This document shows, one piece after another, positions 24,828 through 33,364 of a stretch of DNA of 64,000 nt (position 1 is the first letter of the stretch; every line of letters begins with the position of its first letter). The notes under the pieces were generated by a model. The model saw nothing but the letters and a program-made list of their open reading frames with translations. It was not told where the DNA came from and did not search any database. The DNA is from Epilithonimonas caeni DSM 17710. Lineage in GTDB: Bacteria > Bacteroidota > Bacteroidia > Flavobacteriales > Weeksellaceae. Location of the stretch: the NCBI RefSeq assembly GCF_000426465.1, contig NZ_AUFK01000009.1, positions 124,001 to 188,000 on the forward strand. The letters are read 5' to 3'. The position numbers were made by a program, and so were the translations under genes.

Positions 24828-24860
24828 GTTATTGTTCTATTGGGAACAATAACTTTTTTT
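24828..24860 (+). terminator. Terminator of the tpiA operon
   Basis: GTTATTGTTC (24828-24837) pairs perfectly with GAACAATAAC (24844-24853) around a 6-nt loop and runs into seven T. A second hairpin (AAACCTTG 24784-24791 with CAAGGTTT 24811-24818) precedes it without a strong T run. Confidence 0.88.
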
Positions 24861-24928
24861 GTTTAATTTTTTTAGATTTTCAACAATATTTTCTGTGTAA
24901 ATTAGTTTGCTATTTATTCGGACATATA

Positions 24929-26380
24929 ATGTTGAAACTATTTTATTTTTGTCTCTTTATTTTCTGCTTTGTGAAGATCGCGGCACAAAATAATTTCAGT
25001 TTTTCCAACGATAATTATAGTGGGATCAACTCGGTTGTCCTTTCTCCTACACAAGCTTTCCTTAATACAAATCCTTGGGATGTCAATCTGATATCAGCCG
25101 ATATATTTCTACAAAATAATTACGCTTACATTTCGAAACAGAATGTTTTGGGATTATTGAATGCCGAAATTCAGATCGCAAACCCCAGGAAGAACATAAG
25201 AGGGGAGAACCAATCTAATGTTTTTGATTTTTATAACAAAGAAACTGCTGATGCTTTGATGAATTATGATGCCCTGGGACCGTCCTTTTCTATGATAGCG
25301 GATATAAAAGAGAAAAAGTATGCGTTTGGGTTATTCAGCCGTATGAGAGTACAAGGTGCGGTTCTGAAACTGGATAATTATTTCCGCTTTGGGAACGAGA
25401 TGGTCCCACAGCCTTCGGATTATAAAATGAATCCTTTTTCATCGGCGTCCATGAGCTGGAATGAGGTTGGATTGAATGCTGCAACTGAGATTTTTCCTTA
25501 CTCTGACAAACATTGGATTTTTGGCGTCAATATAAAATATGAGATGGGTCTGGATGCTGCCAATATCATAAGCCATAAAGATATCGACCTGTCTGCCAGC
25601 GATCCTGCGCCTACAGAAGATCCGGATTATAAGAATATCTATGCCTCCAATTACGATATTTCTTTGAATTATATTACCAATTATGACTTTGAGAACGATA
25701 GATATGAATACAAGCAGAACGGGTCGGGACTAGGATTGGATATTGGAATTACAATGATGGATAAAGACAAAGGAGAGGACGAATATAATTCTAAATTCTC
25801 CTTGAATATCCTGGACATCGGTTCTGTTAATTTCAAGCAGGGGATCAATCATTCTTTTAAAAATGGGAAAACCGTTTGGCTGCAAAATAATCCTGTTTTC
25901 AAAGATGAGGATTTTACGACGCCAGAAGATTATCTTAGGAAAATAAGCAAGGAAGCCTATGGAAATGAGGACGCTTCTTTTGTAGGAAACGGATTCCGAA
26001 TCGGGTTACCTACAAGCATTAATGTTAACTATAGCCAAAGGGTCAAAGCGAACCATTTCATCAATTTCAATTGGATCCAGAGAGTTCCTTTTTTCAGAAA
26101 TCCTGTCAAGCGAAACAATATGCTCAACGCCAATTATTCGGTTCAGAAAGAAGCGATTGGTTACGGAGTTTCCACATCGTTATCAGAATATAGACATCTT
26201 TATTTCGGTGGTTATTTGCGTTTGGGACCTGTGATATTGGGAAGTGAGAATATTTTTCCGATGTTTTTCAAACATCAACATCTTCATGCTGCTGCTTTTT
26301 ATCTGGCAATTAAACTCTATCCGTTTTGGGATAATGAGTTTAAACGCCACAGAAGGGAAAAATGTGATTGTGAAAAATAG
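24929..26380 (+). CDS. DUF5723-family outer-membrane barrel protein
   Basis: A 483-residue exported protein with signal peptide (to about residue 19). The mature start NYSGINSVVLSPTQAFLNTNPWDVNLI and many alternating hydrophobic/aromatic strands (GLGLDIGITMM, YGVSTSLSEYRHLYFGGYLRLG) suggest an outer-membrane beta-barrel. I recognise it as DUF5723-like. A Lys/Arg/Cys-rich tail (KRHRREKCDCEK) ends the protein. It stops 4 bp before the 3' end of the convergent GNAT gene with no terminator between, so the two transcripts must overlap. Confidence 0.68.
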   Translation: MLKLFYFCLFIFCFVKIAAQNNFSFSNDNYSGINSVVLSPTQAFLNTNPWDVNLISADIFLQNNYAYISKQNVLGLLNAEIQIANPRKNIRGENQSNVFDFYNKETADALMNYDALGPSFSMIADIKEKKYAFGLFSRMRVQGAVLKLDNYFRFGNEMVPQPSDYKMNPFSSASMSWNEVGLNAATEIFPYSDKHWIFGVNIKYEMGLDAANIISHKDIDLSASDPAPTEDPDYKNIYASNYDISLNYITNYDFENDRYEYKQNGSGLGLDIGITMMDKDKGEDEYNSKFSLNILDIGSVNFKQGINHSFKNGKTVWLQNNPVFKDEDFTTPEDYLRKISKEAYGNEDASFVGNGFRIGLPTSINVNYSQRVKANHFINFNWIQRVPFFRNPVKRNNMLNANYSVQKEAIGYGVSTSLSEYRHLYFGGYLRLGPVILGSENIFPMFFKHQHLHAAAFYLAIKLYPFWDNEFKRHRREKCDCEK

Positions 26381-26384
26381 TTTT

Positions 26385-27470
26385 TTATGTAAATGAAAAA
26401 TCGCCGTCCCCATCTGTAAAATCGAAGTCGAAATTTTTCCCTAATTTTTCTTTAAAACCTTTATGGACGAGATATTCTCTTTTCAATGGTCTTTTGTAGA
26501 TAGCTTTTGGAAGATCATTAATTGAATGATTAAGATGATCATCATAGAGCGTCATCATTTTCACGTTATACTTCCTGATGATCTTTGGTAAGACTTCTGA
26601 AACAACTTTAGAATTTCCAAAATAATAAAGCACCTTCAAGTGGCTGTTTCTCACAGAGCAAAGCATTGCGGAAACAATTTGTTGATTTTCATAAACCACA
26701 ACCCAAAACATTTCGTAATCTTCGGAATAGGATGAGAAAAGATAATCAGACTCTTCTTTTTTCTGGGAAAGCCAAGGGAAATTCAACATCCATTGGAAAT
26801 CTTCCGAGCTTCTCGCAATCGGATTTTTAGCTTGGACAGAAATGAATCTGCTTAAATCATCATCAACAGATCTCGAGATTTTGTATATATGGTTTTTCCC
26901 TTTGCTGAGATAAGGAATAAAAATATTGATGAAACTATCAAAACGTTTCAGCCAGATCTTGTTCTTTAGAAAAATATCTTTTTTAGAAGGTAAAAGCTCC
27001 GCCAAATTAGATTTGTAATAATACCGCACAGCTGCTTTGGTCTTTAGATCCTCAAACATTCCGATCTTGCGGTATAATCTCCCCGCACTTGGTGTGAACT
27101 CTGTGATCATAAGGTTTTTGTTATAAGATTCCTCCGCTGCGTAAAGTAATTTTTGGGCAATTTGCTTACCCCGGAATTTTTCACTGACGAATAATGTTGA
27201 CAGCCATCCAAAATGAACTTTATGTCCATTTCTATCAGTTACATCATCGGGCAACATTCCCAGATATCCGGCAAGACAATCGTTTTCATAGGCTAAAAAA
27301 AGTAAATTATCTTCAGGCTTTGCACGTGGATTATGGATATGGGAAACCTCCCTTAATTCTGAAATCGGAGCAAATTCAAAATTTTCAAATGCTTCGGTTT
27401 TTGTAAAACCTTTTAACTGGTCTTTATTTAATCCAACGATTTTTATCACCTGATCATTAATTTTTAACAA
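26385..27470 (-). CDS. GNAT-family N-acetyltransferase, two-domain
   Basis: A 361-residue protein. The N-terminal half (about 1-150) is a GNAT domain with LAYENDCLAGYLGMLPDD, WLSTLFVSEKFRGKQIAQKLL (acetyl-CoA binding R-G-x-x-x-A pattern) and ITEFTPSAGRLYRKIGM. The C-terminal half may be a second, degenerate GNAT-like fold (WVVVYENQQIVSAMLCSV). Substrate unknown. Downstream of a polysaccharide deacetylase on the same strand, it may modify a surface glycan or lipid. Confidence 0.75.
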   Translation of the reverse strand: MLKINDQVIKIVGLNKDQLKGFTKTEAFENFEFAPISELREVSHIHNPRAKPEDNLLFLAYENDCLAGYLGMLPDDVTDRNGHKVHFGWLSTLFVSEKFRGKQIAQKLLYAAEESYNKNLMITEFTPSAGRLYRKIGMFEDLKTKAAVRYYYKSNLAELLPSKKDIFLKNKIWLKRFDSFINIFIPYLSKGKNHIYKISRSVDDDLSRFISVQAKNPIARSSEDFQWMLNFPWLSQKKEESDYLFSSYSEDYEMFWVVVYENQQIVSAMLCSVRNSHLKVLYYFGNSKVVSEVLPKIIRKYNVKMMTLYDDHLNHSINDLPKAIYKRPLKREYLVHKGFKEKLGKNFDFDFTDGDGDFSFT

Positions 27471-27503
27471 ATATAAGGAACACTTTATTCAAAGCATAAT
27501 TTT

Positions 27504-28505
27504 TCAGCTTCGTTTGATCCTGTTTTTCTTGGTATTTCTTAGAAATTGATAATAGATGATTTCGTTTTTCAGAATCTCTTCAACTGAATAATTTCTAATT
27601 TCTATAGGAACTCTTTGGATGTTTTTTTTATTGGAATCCAATTTCAGACCTGCAGCACCGAATGTAACTCTAAGGTCTGGATTTTGACTAAAAACCGAAT
27701 CGAAAAATTGATTTTTGACCAAATTGTCTGTGAAAGGAAAAGCGAAAGAATCGATCAAAAAATGATTTTCATTCATATAATCAAGAGCTTTTTGCGTGTT
27801 CTCCAATTGTTCTGTTAAGGAAAGCTGATTGTAAAGTGGATGGTCCCAACCATGGGAAGCAATTCCAAAACCATCATTTTTTAGTTTTTGTAGCTGGTTT
27901 GTAGTAAGATATACGGGATTTGTCTTTAGATAATTTTTAGTATCAATTTCTAAATGTTCAGCGATCTCATCCAATTGGTGTTTATCTTTAAAATTGATAC
28001 TTAGGATTGAAGAAATAATTTCTTTTAATTCATTGCCGGTCCATTCGAACATTTTATCTTGAAAATTCTCATCCTCAATTATTTCCGAAACAATCAGGCT
28101 GGCTTTATTTCTCCACATCATTTCATTATTATCAATGAATTTCGGATTGATGTAATTGATCGCAAAAATTCCTTTTTTGAGAAGAATAGGAGAGATGATA
28201 TCGTAAAACTCAATATAACCATCATCAAAAGTCAATAGGATGCCAGGTTTTGAGGTTTTCTTTTTACTGAGATAATCATCCCAGTCGATAAACTCAAAAT
28301 GCTTCGAAAGAAAATCCAGGTCTTTTTCAAACTGATTGACCGAGCGATAAGGGAAAAGATGTTTAACGTGCTTTACATTCTTGTCCGAAACCAAATGGTA
28401 AACTATGATAATAGTTTCAAAAGGTAGTAGCTTTGAAAAATGATCAAAGGAAAAATTCTTTGATAATGGGTTAATAACTCGGAAAAATCTGGTCTTGAAG
28501 CTCAT
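27504..28505 (-). CDS. Polysaccharide deacetylase family protein (NodB-like)
   Basis: A 333-residue carbohydrate esterase 4-type protein. Motif 1 is ILLTFDDGYIEF (metal and base Asp pair) near residue 90, and motif 2 is ASHGWDHPLYNQLS (metal His pair) near 222; FAFPF fits motif 3. It removes acyl groups from a surface glycan. The frame is open to 28523, but that start lies inside the terminator hairpin of the upstream S46 gene (28515-28544), so ATG 28505 (MSFKTRF) is chosen. No signal peptide, so action on a cytoplasmic or membrane-linked intermediate is possible. Confidence 0.82.
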   Translation of the reverse strand: MSFKTRFFRVINPLSKNFSFDHFSKLLPFETIIIVYHLVSDKNVKHVKHLFPYRSVNQFEKDLDFLSKHFEFIDWDDYLSKKKTSKPGILLTFDDGYIEFYDIISPILLKKGIFAINYINPKFIDNNEMMWRNKASLIVSEIIEDENFQDKMFEWTGNELKEIISSILSINFKDKHQLDEIAEHLEIDTKNYLKTNPVYLTTNQLQKLKNDGFGIASHGWDHPLYNQLSLTEQLENTQKALDYMNENHFLIDSFAFPFTDNLVKNQFFDSVFSQNPDLRVTFGAAGLKLDSNKKNIQRVPIEIRNYSVEEILKNEIIYYQFLRNTKKNRIKRS

Positions 28506-28514
28506 CAGAAAAAA

Positions 28515-28544
28515 CTTTGCCAAAGATAATCATCTTTGGCAAAG
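28515..28544 (-). terminator. Terminator of the S46 peptidase gene
   Basis: CTTTGCCAAAGAT (28515-28527) pairs perfectly with ATCTTTGGCAAAG (28532-28544) around a 4-nt loop, a 13-bp stem, followed on the minus strand by TTTTTT. It separates the S46 peptidase from the downstream deacetylase. Confidence 0.93.
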
Positions 28545-28565
28545 CAGTATTGATTTAAAATTTAA

Positions 28566-30704
28566 TTACTTTACGATCTTCATCTCATTCAATAGCCATT
28601 TTGCATCGGCATATTTATCGATTACAAAAAGAATGTATTTTGTATCGACCATGATGTTTCTACACAATTTCGGGTCATAATTGATGTCACTCATTGTTCC
28701 TTCCCATTGTCTGTCGAAGTTCAGCCCGATCAGGTTTCCATAAGCATCCAAAGCAGGACTTCCGGAATTTCCTCCTGTTGTATGGTTCGTTGCAGTGAAA
28801 TTTACAGGGACATCTCCTGTTTTGTCTTTATAGATACCGTAGTCTTTTGTGTTGTAAAGATCGATCAGTTTTTTAGGCAAATCAAATTCATAATCTCCAG
28901 GGATATATTTTTCTAAAACACCGGCAAGATGTGTTTGATAACCATAATTCACAGCATCTCTTGGATTAGACCCTTTCACTTTTCCATAAGTTACACGAAG
29001 TGTGGAATTGGCATCAGGAAAGAATTTTCTGTCTTTGTCCGTTTCCATTTGCTGTGCCATGAATTTCTTTTGCAGGGCGTCAATATCAGATTGCAAATTA
29101 GTCACTTTATCATGTGTCGTTTTCACATAAGTATTCTTGATGGAAGCATAAAGCTGAACCAAAGGGTCTTTTTTTATAGCTTGGACCAAAGTGGCCTGGT
29201 CAGCAAAAACTTTATTGATGTCAGAATAAACTGTTGCGCCATTTACGGTTCCGCCACCGGTAATGACCGATGTTTTTGCCCAGTTTTCTATCGTTGCAAT
29301 ATTCTGATTGACATCTTTGTACTTTTCAAAACCTGCAGGTAAAAATTGCTGTGGTGTTTTGTTGGCATAGAGAGCAATAACTTTTGCAGTCACTTTTGCA
29401 TCCAGGCTACTTTCATAATCTTTATAGATATCGGAAAGTCTGGATTTGAGATTGTCCAAAGATTTTTGTGTAGAAGTTCCATTTTCAACAGCCTCTATAT
29501 AACTTCCGAATAAGCTTGCCAAAGCCAGAGTTTCGGCATTTCTCGGTAATTCGCTATAATAAGCTCTGTTCAATGCATAAGGGGCTTGTTCGCCATATAA
29601 TTTATTGAGGGCATCAATAGTAGGCTTGATTGCTTGATTTTTAGAGATAAGCGTTTGCTCATATTGCTGTTTTTTTCCAACGGCATTGGACTTTTTCAAA
29701 CCTTCAATTTCTCCTTGCCATTTTTTCCAGGCATTGGAGATTCTAGCATATTTAGAAGCATATTTGATTCTTGTTGCATTATCCACCCTCATTTTTTCAT
29801 CGAGTGTTTTAAGCGTTACATCACGAACCGAGATCATGGCTGGGTCTATTTCTGTCATGATCTTTTCGACAGCAACAGCAGGAAGATATTCTGTGGTTCT
29901 TCCGGGAAAACCGAAAACAAATGTAAAATCATCTTCTTTTTTGTCTTTGATGGAGATCGGTAAAAAATGTTTTGGTGTATAAGGAACGTTATCTTTGGAA
30001 TATTCTGCAGGCTTATTGTTTTTGTCTGCATATATTCTGAACATAGAGAAATCTCCTGTGTGCCTTGGCCAGACCCAGTTGTCCGTATCGGAACCATATT
30101 TCCCGATTGCAGAAGGAGGTGCTCCAACCAAACGGATATCTTTATATGTTTCAATCACATAGGCATAATATTTATTACCATAATACATCGCTCTTACGGA
30201 AATCTTTTGATAAGCTTCGGTTTTTTGAGAAGCGATGTAGGCATCTGTATTTTGCTTGATCTTAATGTCTAGTTCTTTTCCAGTCAGACCATCAGTTCCT
30301 GCAAGGATTTCTTTACTTACTTCTTTGATACTGGTAATGAAATCAACAGTTACACCGGGATTTGGCAATTCTCCGTTGATGTCTTTCGCCCAAAAACCAT
30401 TGGTCAAAAGATCATTTTCTACAGTAGAATGGGATTGAATATTGTCATAGCCACAGTGATGGTTGGTTAATAAAAGTCCATTTGGAGAGATGATCTCCGC
30501 AGTGCAGCCACCATCAAATTGGACAACAGCATCTTTGATACTCGCTTTTTCAGGATTGAAGATATCCTTTGCAGAAATCTTCATTCCCAGTTCCTTCATT
30601 TCTTTTTCATTGACTTCTGTTGGGATCCACATGCCACCGTATTGCTGACCAAATGCCATTACAGCCGGAAAGAACAAGGCTGATAAAAGGATTTTACTTT
30701 TCAT
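28566..30704 (-). CDS. dpp11: S46 family dipeptidyl-peptidase, DPP11-like
   Basis: A 712-residue exo-dipeptidase with signal peptide MKSKILLSALFFPAVMAFG. The trypsin-like triad is visible: His83 in LLTNHHCGYDN, an Asp in WPRHTGDFSMFRIY, and Ser647 in TTGGNSGSPALD. The residue 18 positions past the Ser is Arg665 (NFDRQWEG). In Porphyromonas gingivalis that position is Arg673 in DPP11 (Asp/Glu-specific) and Gly in DPP7 (hydrophobic-specific), so acidic specificity is predicted. It acts in the periplasm on peptides. ATG 30704 is chosen over one seven codons upstream because it starts the signal peptide. Confidence 0.87.
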   Translation of the reverse strand: MKSKILLSALFFPAVMAFGQQYGGMWIPTEVNEKEMKELGMKISAKDIFNPEKASIKDAVVQFDGGCTAEIISPNGLLLTNHHCGYDNIQSHSTVENDLLTNGFWAKDINGELPNPGVTVDFITSIKEVSKEILAGTDGLTGKELDIKIKQNTDAYIASQKTEAYQKISVRAMYYGNKYYAYVIETYKDIRLVGAPPSAIGKYGSDTDNWVWPRHTGDFSMFRIYADKNNKPAEYSKDNVPYTPKHFLPISIKDKKEDDFTFVFGFPGRTTEYLPAVAVEKIMTEIDPAMISVRDVTLKTLDEKMRVDNATRIKYASKYARISNAWKKWQGEIEGLKKSNAVGKKQQYEQTLISKNQAIKPTIDALNKLYGEQAPYALNRAYYSELPRNAETLALASLFGSYIEAVENGTSTQKSLDNLKSRLSDIYKDYESSLDAKVTAKVIALYANKTPQQFLPAGFEKYKDVNQNIATIENWAKTSVITGGGTVNGATVYSDINKVFADQATLVQAIKKDPLVQLYASIKNTYVKTTHDKVTNLQSDIDALQKKFMAQQMETDKDRKFFPDANSTLRVTYGKVKGSNPRDAVNYGYQTHLAGVLEKYIPGDYEFDLPKKLIDLYNTKDYGIYKDKTGDVPVNFTATNHTTGGNSGSPALDAYGNLIGLNFDRQWEGTMSDINYDPKLCRNIMVDTKYILFVIDKYADAKWLLNEMKIVK

Positions 30705-30770
30705 TAACTTTAATTTAAACTTCACGAATTTAAAGAAAATTTTCTGAACGAAATTATGCTTGGTATCACA

Positions 30771-30808
30771 ATAGAAAATAGGATCTACATTTAGATCCTA
30801 TTTTCTAT
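30771..30808 (-). terminator. Terminator of the thioesterase gene
   Basis: A perfect 16-bp stem (30771-30786 with 30793-30808; core AATAGGATCT / AGATCCTATT) with a 6-nt loop. It lies downstream of the leftward thioesterase gene and upstream of the S46 gene. Confidence 0.85.
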
Positions 30809-30867
30809 TTACTGTCAGATTTCAAAATCCTTTTTCTATGATTCTGAAAATCAAAATCAATAATTGC

Positions 30868-31284
30868 CTACTTATTTCCAGAAGATGTATTTTTCACATA
30901 CAATCTGTCCTCAACATATTCGATCTTTGTTTTTCCGTGAGGTTTTGGCATTCCGTCTTCATCTAAACCGACAAATACAAGCTTGTCAATGGTGATGATG
31001 ATCTGATGTGTCATCTTGTTTCGGACTTCACAGCGTAATGTTAATGATGATTTTCCGAATTCAACTGCCTCTATTCCGATTTCTATGATATCACCTTGTT
31101 TTGCCGAACTTACAAAATTGATCTCGGAAATATATTTGGTAACTGTCCTGGTATTTTCTAATTGAATGATTGCATAAAGCGCTGCTTCCTCATCGATCCA
31201 TTCCAGAAGTCTTCCTCCAAAAAGCGAATGATTAGGATTAAGGTCTTCTGGTTTTATCCATTTTCGCGTATGATAATTCATCAT
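30868..31284 (-). CDS. Acyl-CoA thioesterase, hotdog fold
   Basis: A 138-residue hotdog protein of the YciA/BACH type. The motif NHSLFGGRLLEWIDEEAALYA (about 18-38, with Asn and Asp expected at the active site) and INFVSSAKQGDIIEIGIEAVEFGKSSL are characteristic. It hydrolyses acyl-CoA in the cytoplasm. Two consecutive Met codons make the start ambiguous by one codon. A -7 element is at 31310-31317. Confidence 0.88.
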   Translation of the reverse strand: MMNYHTRKWIKPEDLNPNHSLFGGRLLEWIDEEAALYAIIQLENTRTVTKYISEINFVSSAKQGDIIEIGIEAVEFGKSSLTLRCEVRNKMTHQIIITIDKLVFVGLDEDGMPKPHGKTKIEYVEDRLYVKNTSSGNK

Positions 31285-31309
31285 AATTCTATCGCATTTT
31301 AATTTGGTG

Positions 31310-31317
31310 CAAAGGTA
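31310..31317 (-). promoter_or_regulatory. -7 element of the thioesterase gene
   Basis: TACCTTTG on the minus strand is an exact TAnnTTTG match about 25 bp upstream of the ATG. No clear -33 element. Confidence 0.5.
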
Positions 31318-31413
31318 AAGTTTTCAGGCGTATTTAACAGTTTCGGAATATAGAAAATACAGATGACAGAATTAATTTTTTAAAATATTGATCTAAAAAC
31401 TTTTGGTTGAATT

Positions 31414-31442
31414 TTTGATTCCCTAGAATCTTAGTAATTTTG
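31414..31442 (+). promoter_or_regulatory. Promoter of the agmatine operon
   Basis: TTTG (31414-31417), a 17-bp spacer and TAATTTTG (31435-31442) match the Bacteroidota consensus 16 bp before the aguB start codon. Confidence 0.7.
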
Positions 31443-31458
31443 TGAAAAATTAGATTAA

Positions 31459-32334
31459 ATGTCAAAAGTTAAAATCGGAACCGTTCAGATGTCTTGTGTT
31501 GCTGACAAACAAGCAAATTTGAACAAAGCCATTGAAAAAATAAAAGAAGCCGCCGCAAAAGGTGCTCAGATAGTATGTTTACAAGAGCTTTTTACATCAT
31601 TATATTTTTGCGATGTAGAAGATTACGATAATTTTGAATTGGCAGAGCCTATTCCGGGGCCTTCAACAGATGCACTTTCTACGGTTGCAAAGGAATTGGG
31701 AGTTGTCATCATCGCTTCGTTATTCGAGAAAAGAGCACAAGGGCTTTATCACAATACAACTGCTGTTATCGATGCAGACGGAACTTATCTTGGGAAATAC
31801 CGTAAGATGCACATTCCGGATGATCCGGCGTTTTATGAGAAATTTTATTTCACGCCTGGAGATCTAGGTTATAAAATTTTTCCCACCAAGTTTGGGAAAG
31901 TCGGAGTGTTGATTTGCTGGGATCAATGGTATCCTGAAGCTTCCAGAATTACGGCATTGATGGGTGCAGATATCATGTTCTATCCAACAGCAATTGGCTG
32001 GGCAACAGATCAGGACGAGGAAACCAATCAAGACCAATATAATGCTTGGCAGACCATCCAGCGTTCTCATTCTGTAGCCAACGGACTTCCTGTGGTTTCC
32101 GTGAATAGAGTAGGCTTCGAGCAGGATGGTGCGATGAAATTCTGGGGCGGAAGTTTTGTTACAAATGCTCAAGGAAAACTTTTATATCTTGGCTCTCACG
32201 ATAAAGAAGAAGTAGCAGTAACAGAAGTTGACCTTGCCCAAACCGACTATATGAGAAAGCACTGGCCGTTCCTGAGAGACAGAAGAATCGAAACTTATTC
32301 ACCGATTACAAAACGTTTTATTGACGAGGATTAA
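31459..32334 (+). CDS. aguB: N-carbamoylputrescine amidase
   Basis: A 291-residue nitrilase-superfamily enzyme that turns N-carbamoylputrescine into putrescine. The catalytic triad is Glu43 (CLQELFTSLYF), Lys116 (GKYRKMHIPDDP) and Cys153 (VLICWDQWYPE). FYEKFYFTPGD and the end motif MRKHWPFLRDRRIETY are typical of AguB. Together with aguA at 33365 it completes the agmatine deiminase route to putrescine. A DUF1016 nuclease gene sits between the two. Confidence 0.93.
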   Translation: MSKVKIGTVQMSCVADKQANLNKAIEKIKEAAAKGAQIVCLQELFTSLYFCDVEDYDNFELAEPIPGPSTDALSTVAKELGVVIIASLFEKRAQGLYHNTTAVIDADGTYLGKYRKMHIPDDPAFYEKFYFTPGDLGYKIFPTKFGKVGVLICWDQWYPEASRITALMGADIMFYPTAIGWATDQDEETNQDQYNAWQTIQRSHSVANGLPVVSVNRVGFEQDGAMKFWGGSFVTNAQGKLLYLGSHDKEEVAVTEVDLAQTDYMRKHWPFLRDRRIETYSPITKRFIDED

Positions 32335-32346
32335 TTCCACAAATTA

Positions 32347-33363
32347 ATGGAGCTTAATATTTACCAAAATCTTTTTTCAGACATCAAGCAAAGAATCCTT
32401 AGCTCACAGCTAAAGGCAGCTTTGTCTGTGAATGCTGAGATGATTTTTTTGTATTGGCAAATTGGTAATTCTATTGCTCAAAAACAAACCGAACAAGGTT
32501 GGTCTTCCGGAGTTATTCCACAATTAGCAAAGGATTTGAAAATTGAGTTTCCAAATTCCATAGGTTATTCGGAAAGAAACTTAAGTTATATGCTGAAGTT
32601 TGCTAAGGAATATCAAGATATTACAATTTTGCAACAGACTGTTGCAAAATTACCTTGGGGACATAATATTTTGCTGATTGAAAAGATCAAAGACCAAAAA
32701 ACAAGATTTTGGTATGTAGAAAAATGTATCGAAAATAACTGGAGCAGAGATATTCTGGATTTACAAATAAAAAGTAAACTCATAGAAAGACAAGGGAAAT
32801 CTGTCAATAATTTTGAAAACACTTTACCAAAACCACTTTCGGATTTGGCGAATCAAACTTTGAAAGACCCTTATATTTTCGATTTTCTGGCATTAGATGC
32901 AGATTTTAGAGAAAAAGATATTGAAAAACAATTAACGCATCATATCACGAAGTTCCTTTTGGAATTAGGAAAAGGGTTTTCATTTCTTGGTAATCAATAT
33001 CACCTGGAAATTGGCAATCAGGATTATTACTTGGATTTGCTTTTTTACCACATCAAACTAAAGTGCTACATCGTCATTGAGTTAAAAAACACCAAATTCA
33101 AACCTGAATATACCGGAAAACTGAATTTTTACCTCTCAGCTGTCGATAGTTTGATAAAGGAAGAATCAGAAAATCCTACCATCGGGATTCTACTTTGCAA
33201 AGACAAAAATAATATCGAGGCAGAATTTGCTTTGAGAGATATTAATAAGCCAATTGGAATAAGCGAAATCCAATTGGTAGAGAAGCTTCCGGACAATTTG
33301 AAAAGTGCTCTTCCAACCATCGAAGAAATCGAAAACGAACTTAAAAACTTTGGCAACAAATAA
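32347..33363 (+). CDS. DUF1016 / YhcG-type PD-(D/E)XK nuclease
   Basis: A 338-residue protein. The N-terminal DUF1016 domain (about 5-150) shows YWQIGNSIAQKQTEQGWSSG and SIGYSERNLSYMLKFAKEY. The C-terminal PD-(D/E)XK fold has Asp230 in YYLDLLFYH, and Glu245/Lys247 in VIELKNTKF, so the catalytic core looks intact. Family members occur near restriction-modification and toxin genes, and function is not settled. Here it lies 12 bp after aguB and 1 bp before aguA, with no restriction genes nearby, so it must share their transcript. Confidence 0.87.
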   Translation: MELNIYQNLFSDIKQRILSSQLKAALSVNAEMIFLYWQIGNSIAQKQTEQGWSSGVIPQLAKDLKIEFPNSIGYSERNLSYMLKFAKEYQDITILQQTVAKLPWGHNILLIEKIKDQKTRFWYVEKCIENNWSRDILDLQIKSKLIERQGKSVNNFENTLPKPLSDLANQTLKDPYIFDFLALDADFREKDIEKQLTHHITKFLLELGKGFSFLGNQYHLEIGNQDYYLDLLFYHIKLKCYIVIELKNTKFKPEYTGKLNFYLSAVDSLIKEESENPTIGILLCKDKNNIEAEFALRDINKPIGISEIQLVEKLPDNLKSALPTIEEIENELKNFGNK

Positions 33364-33364
33364 A

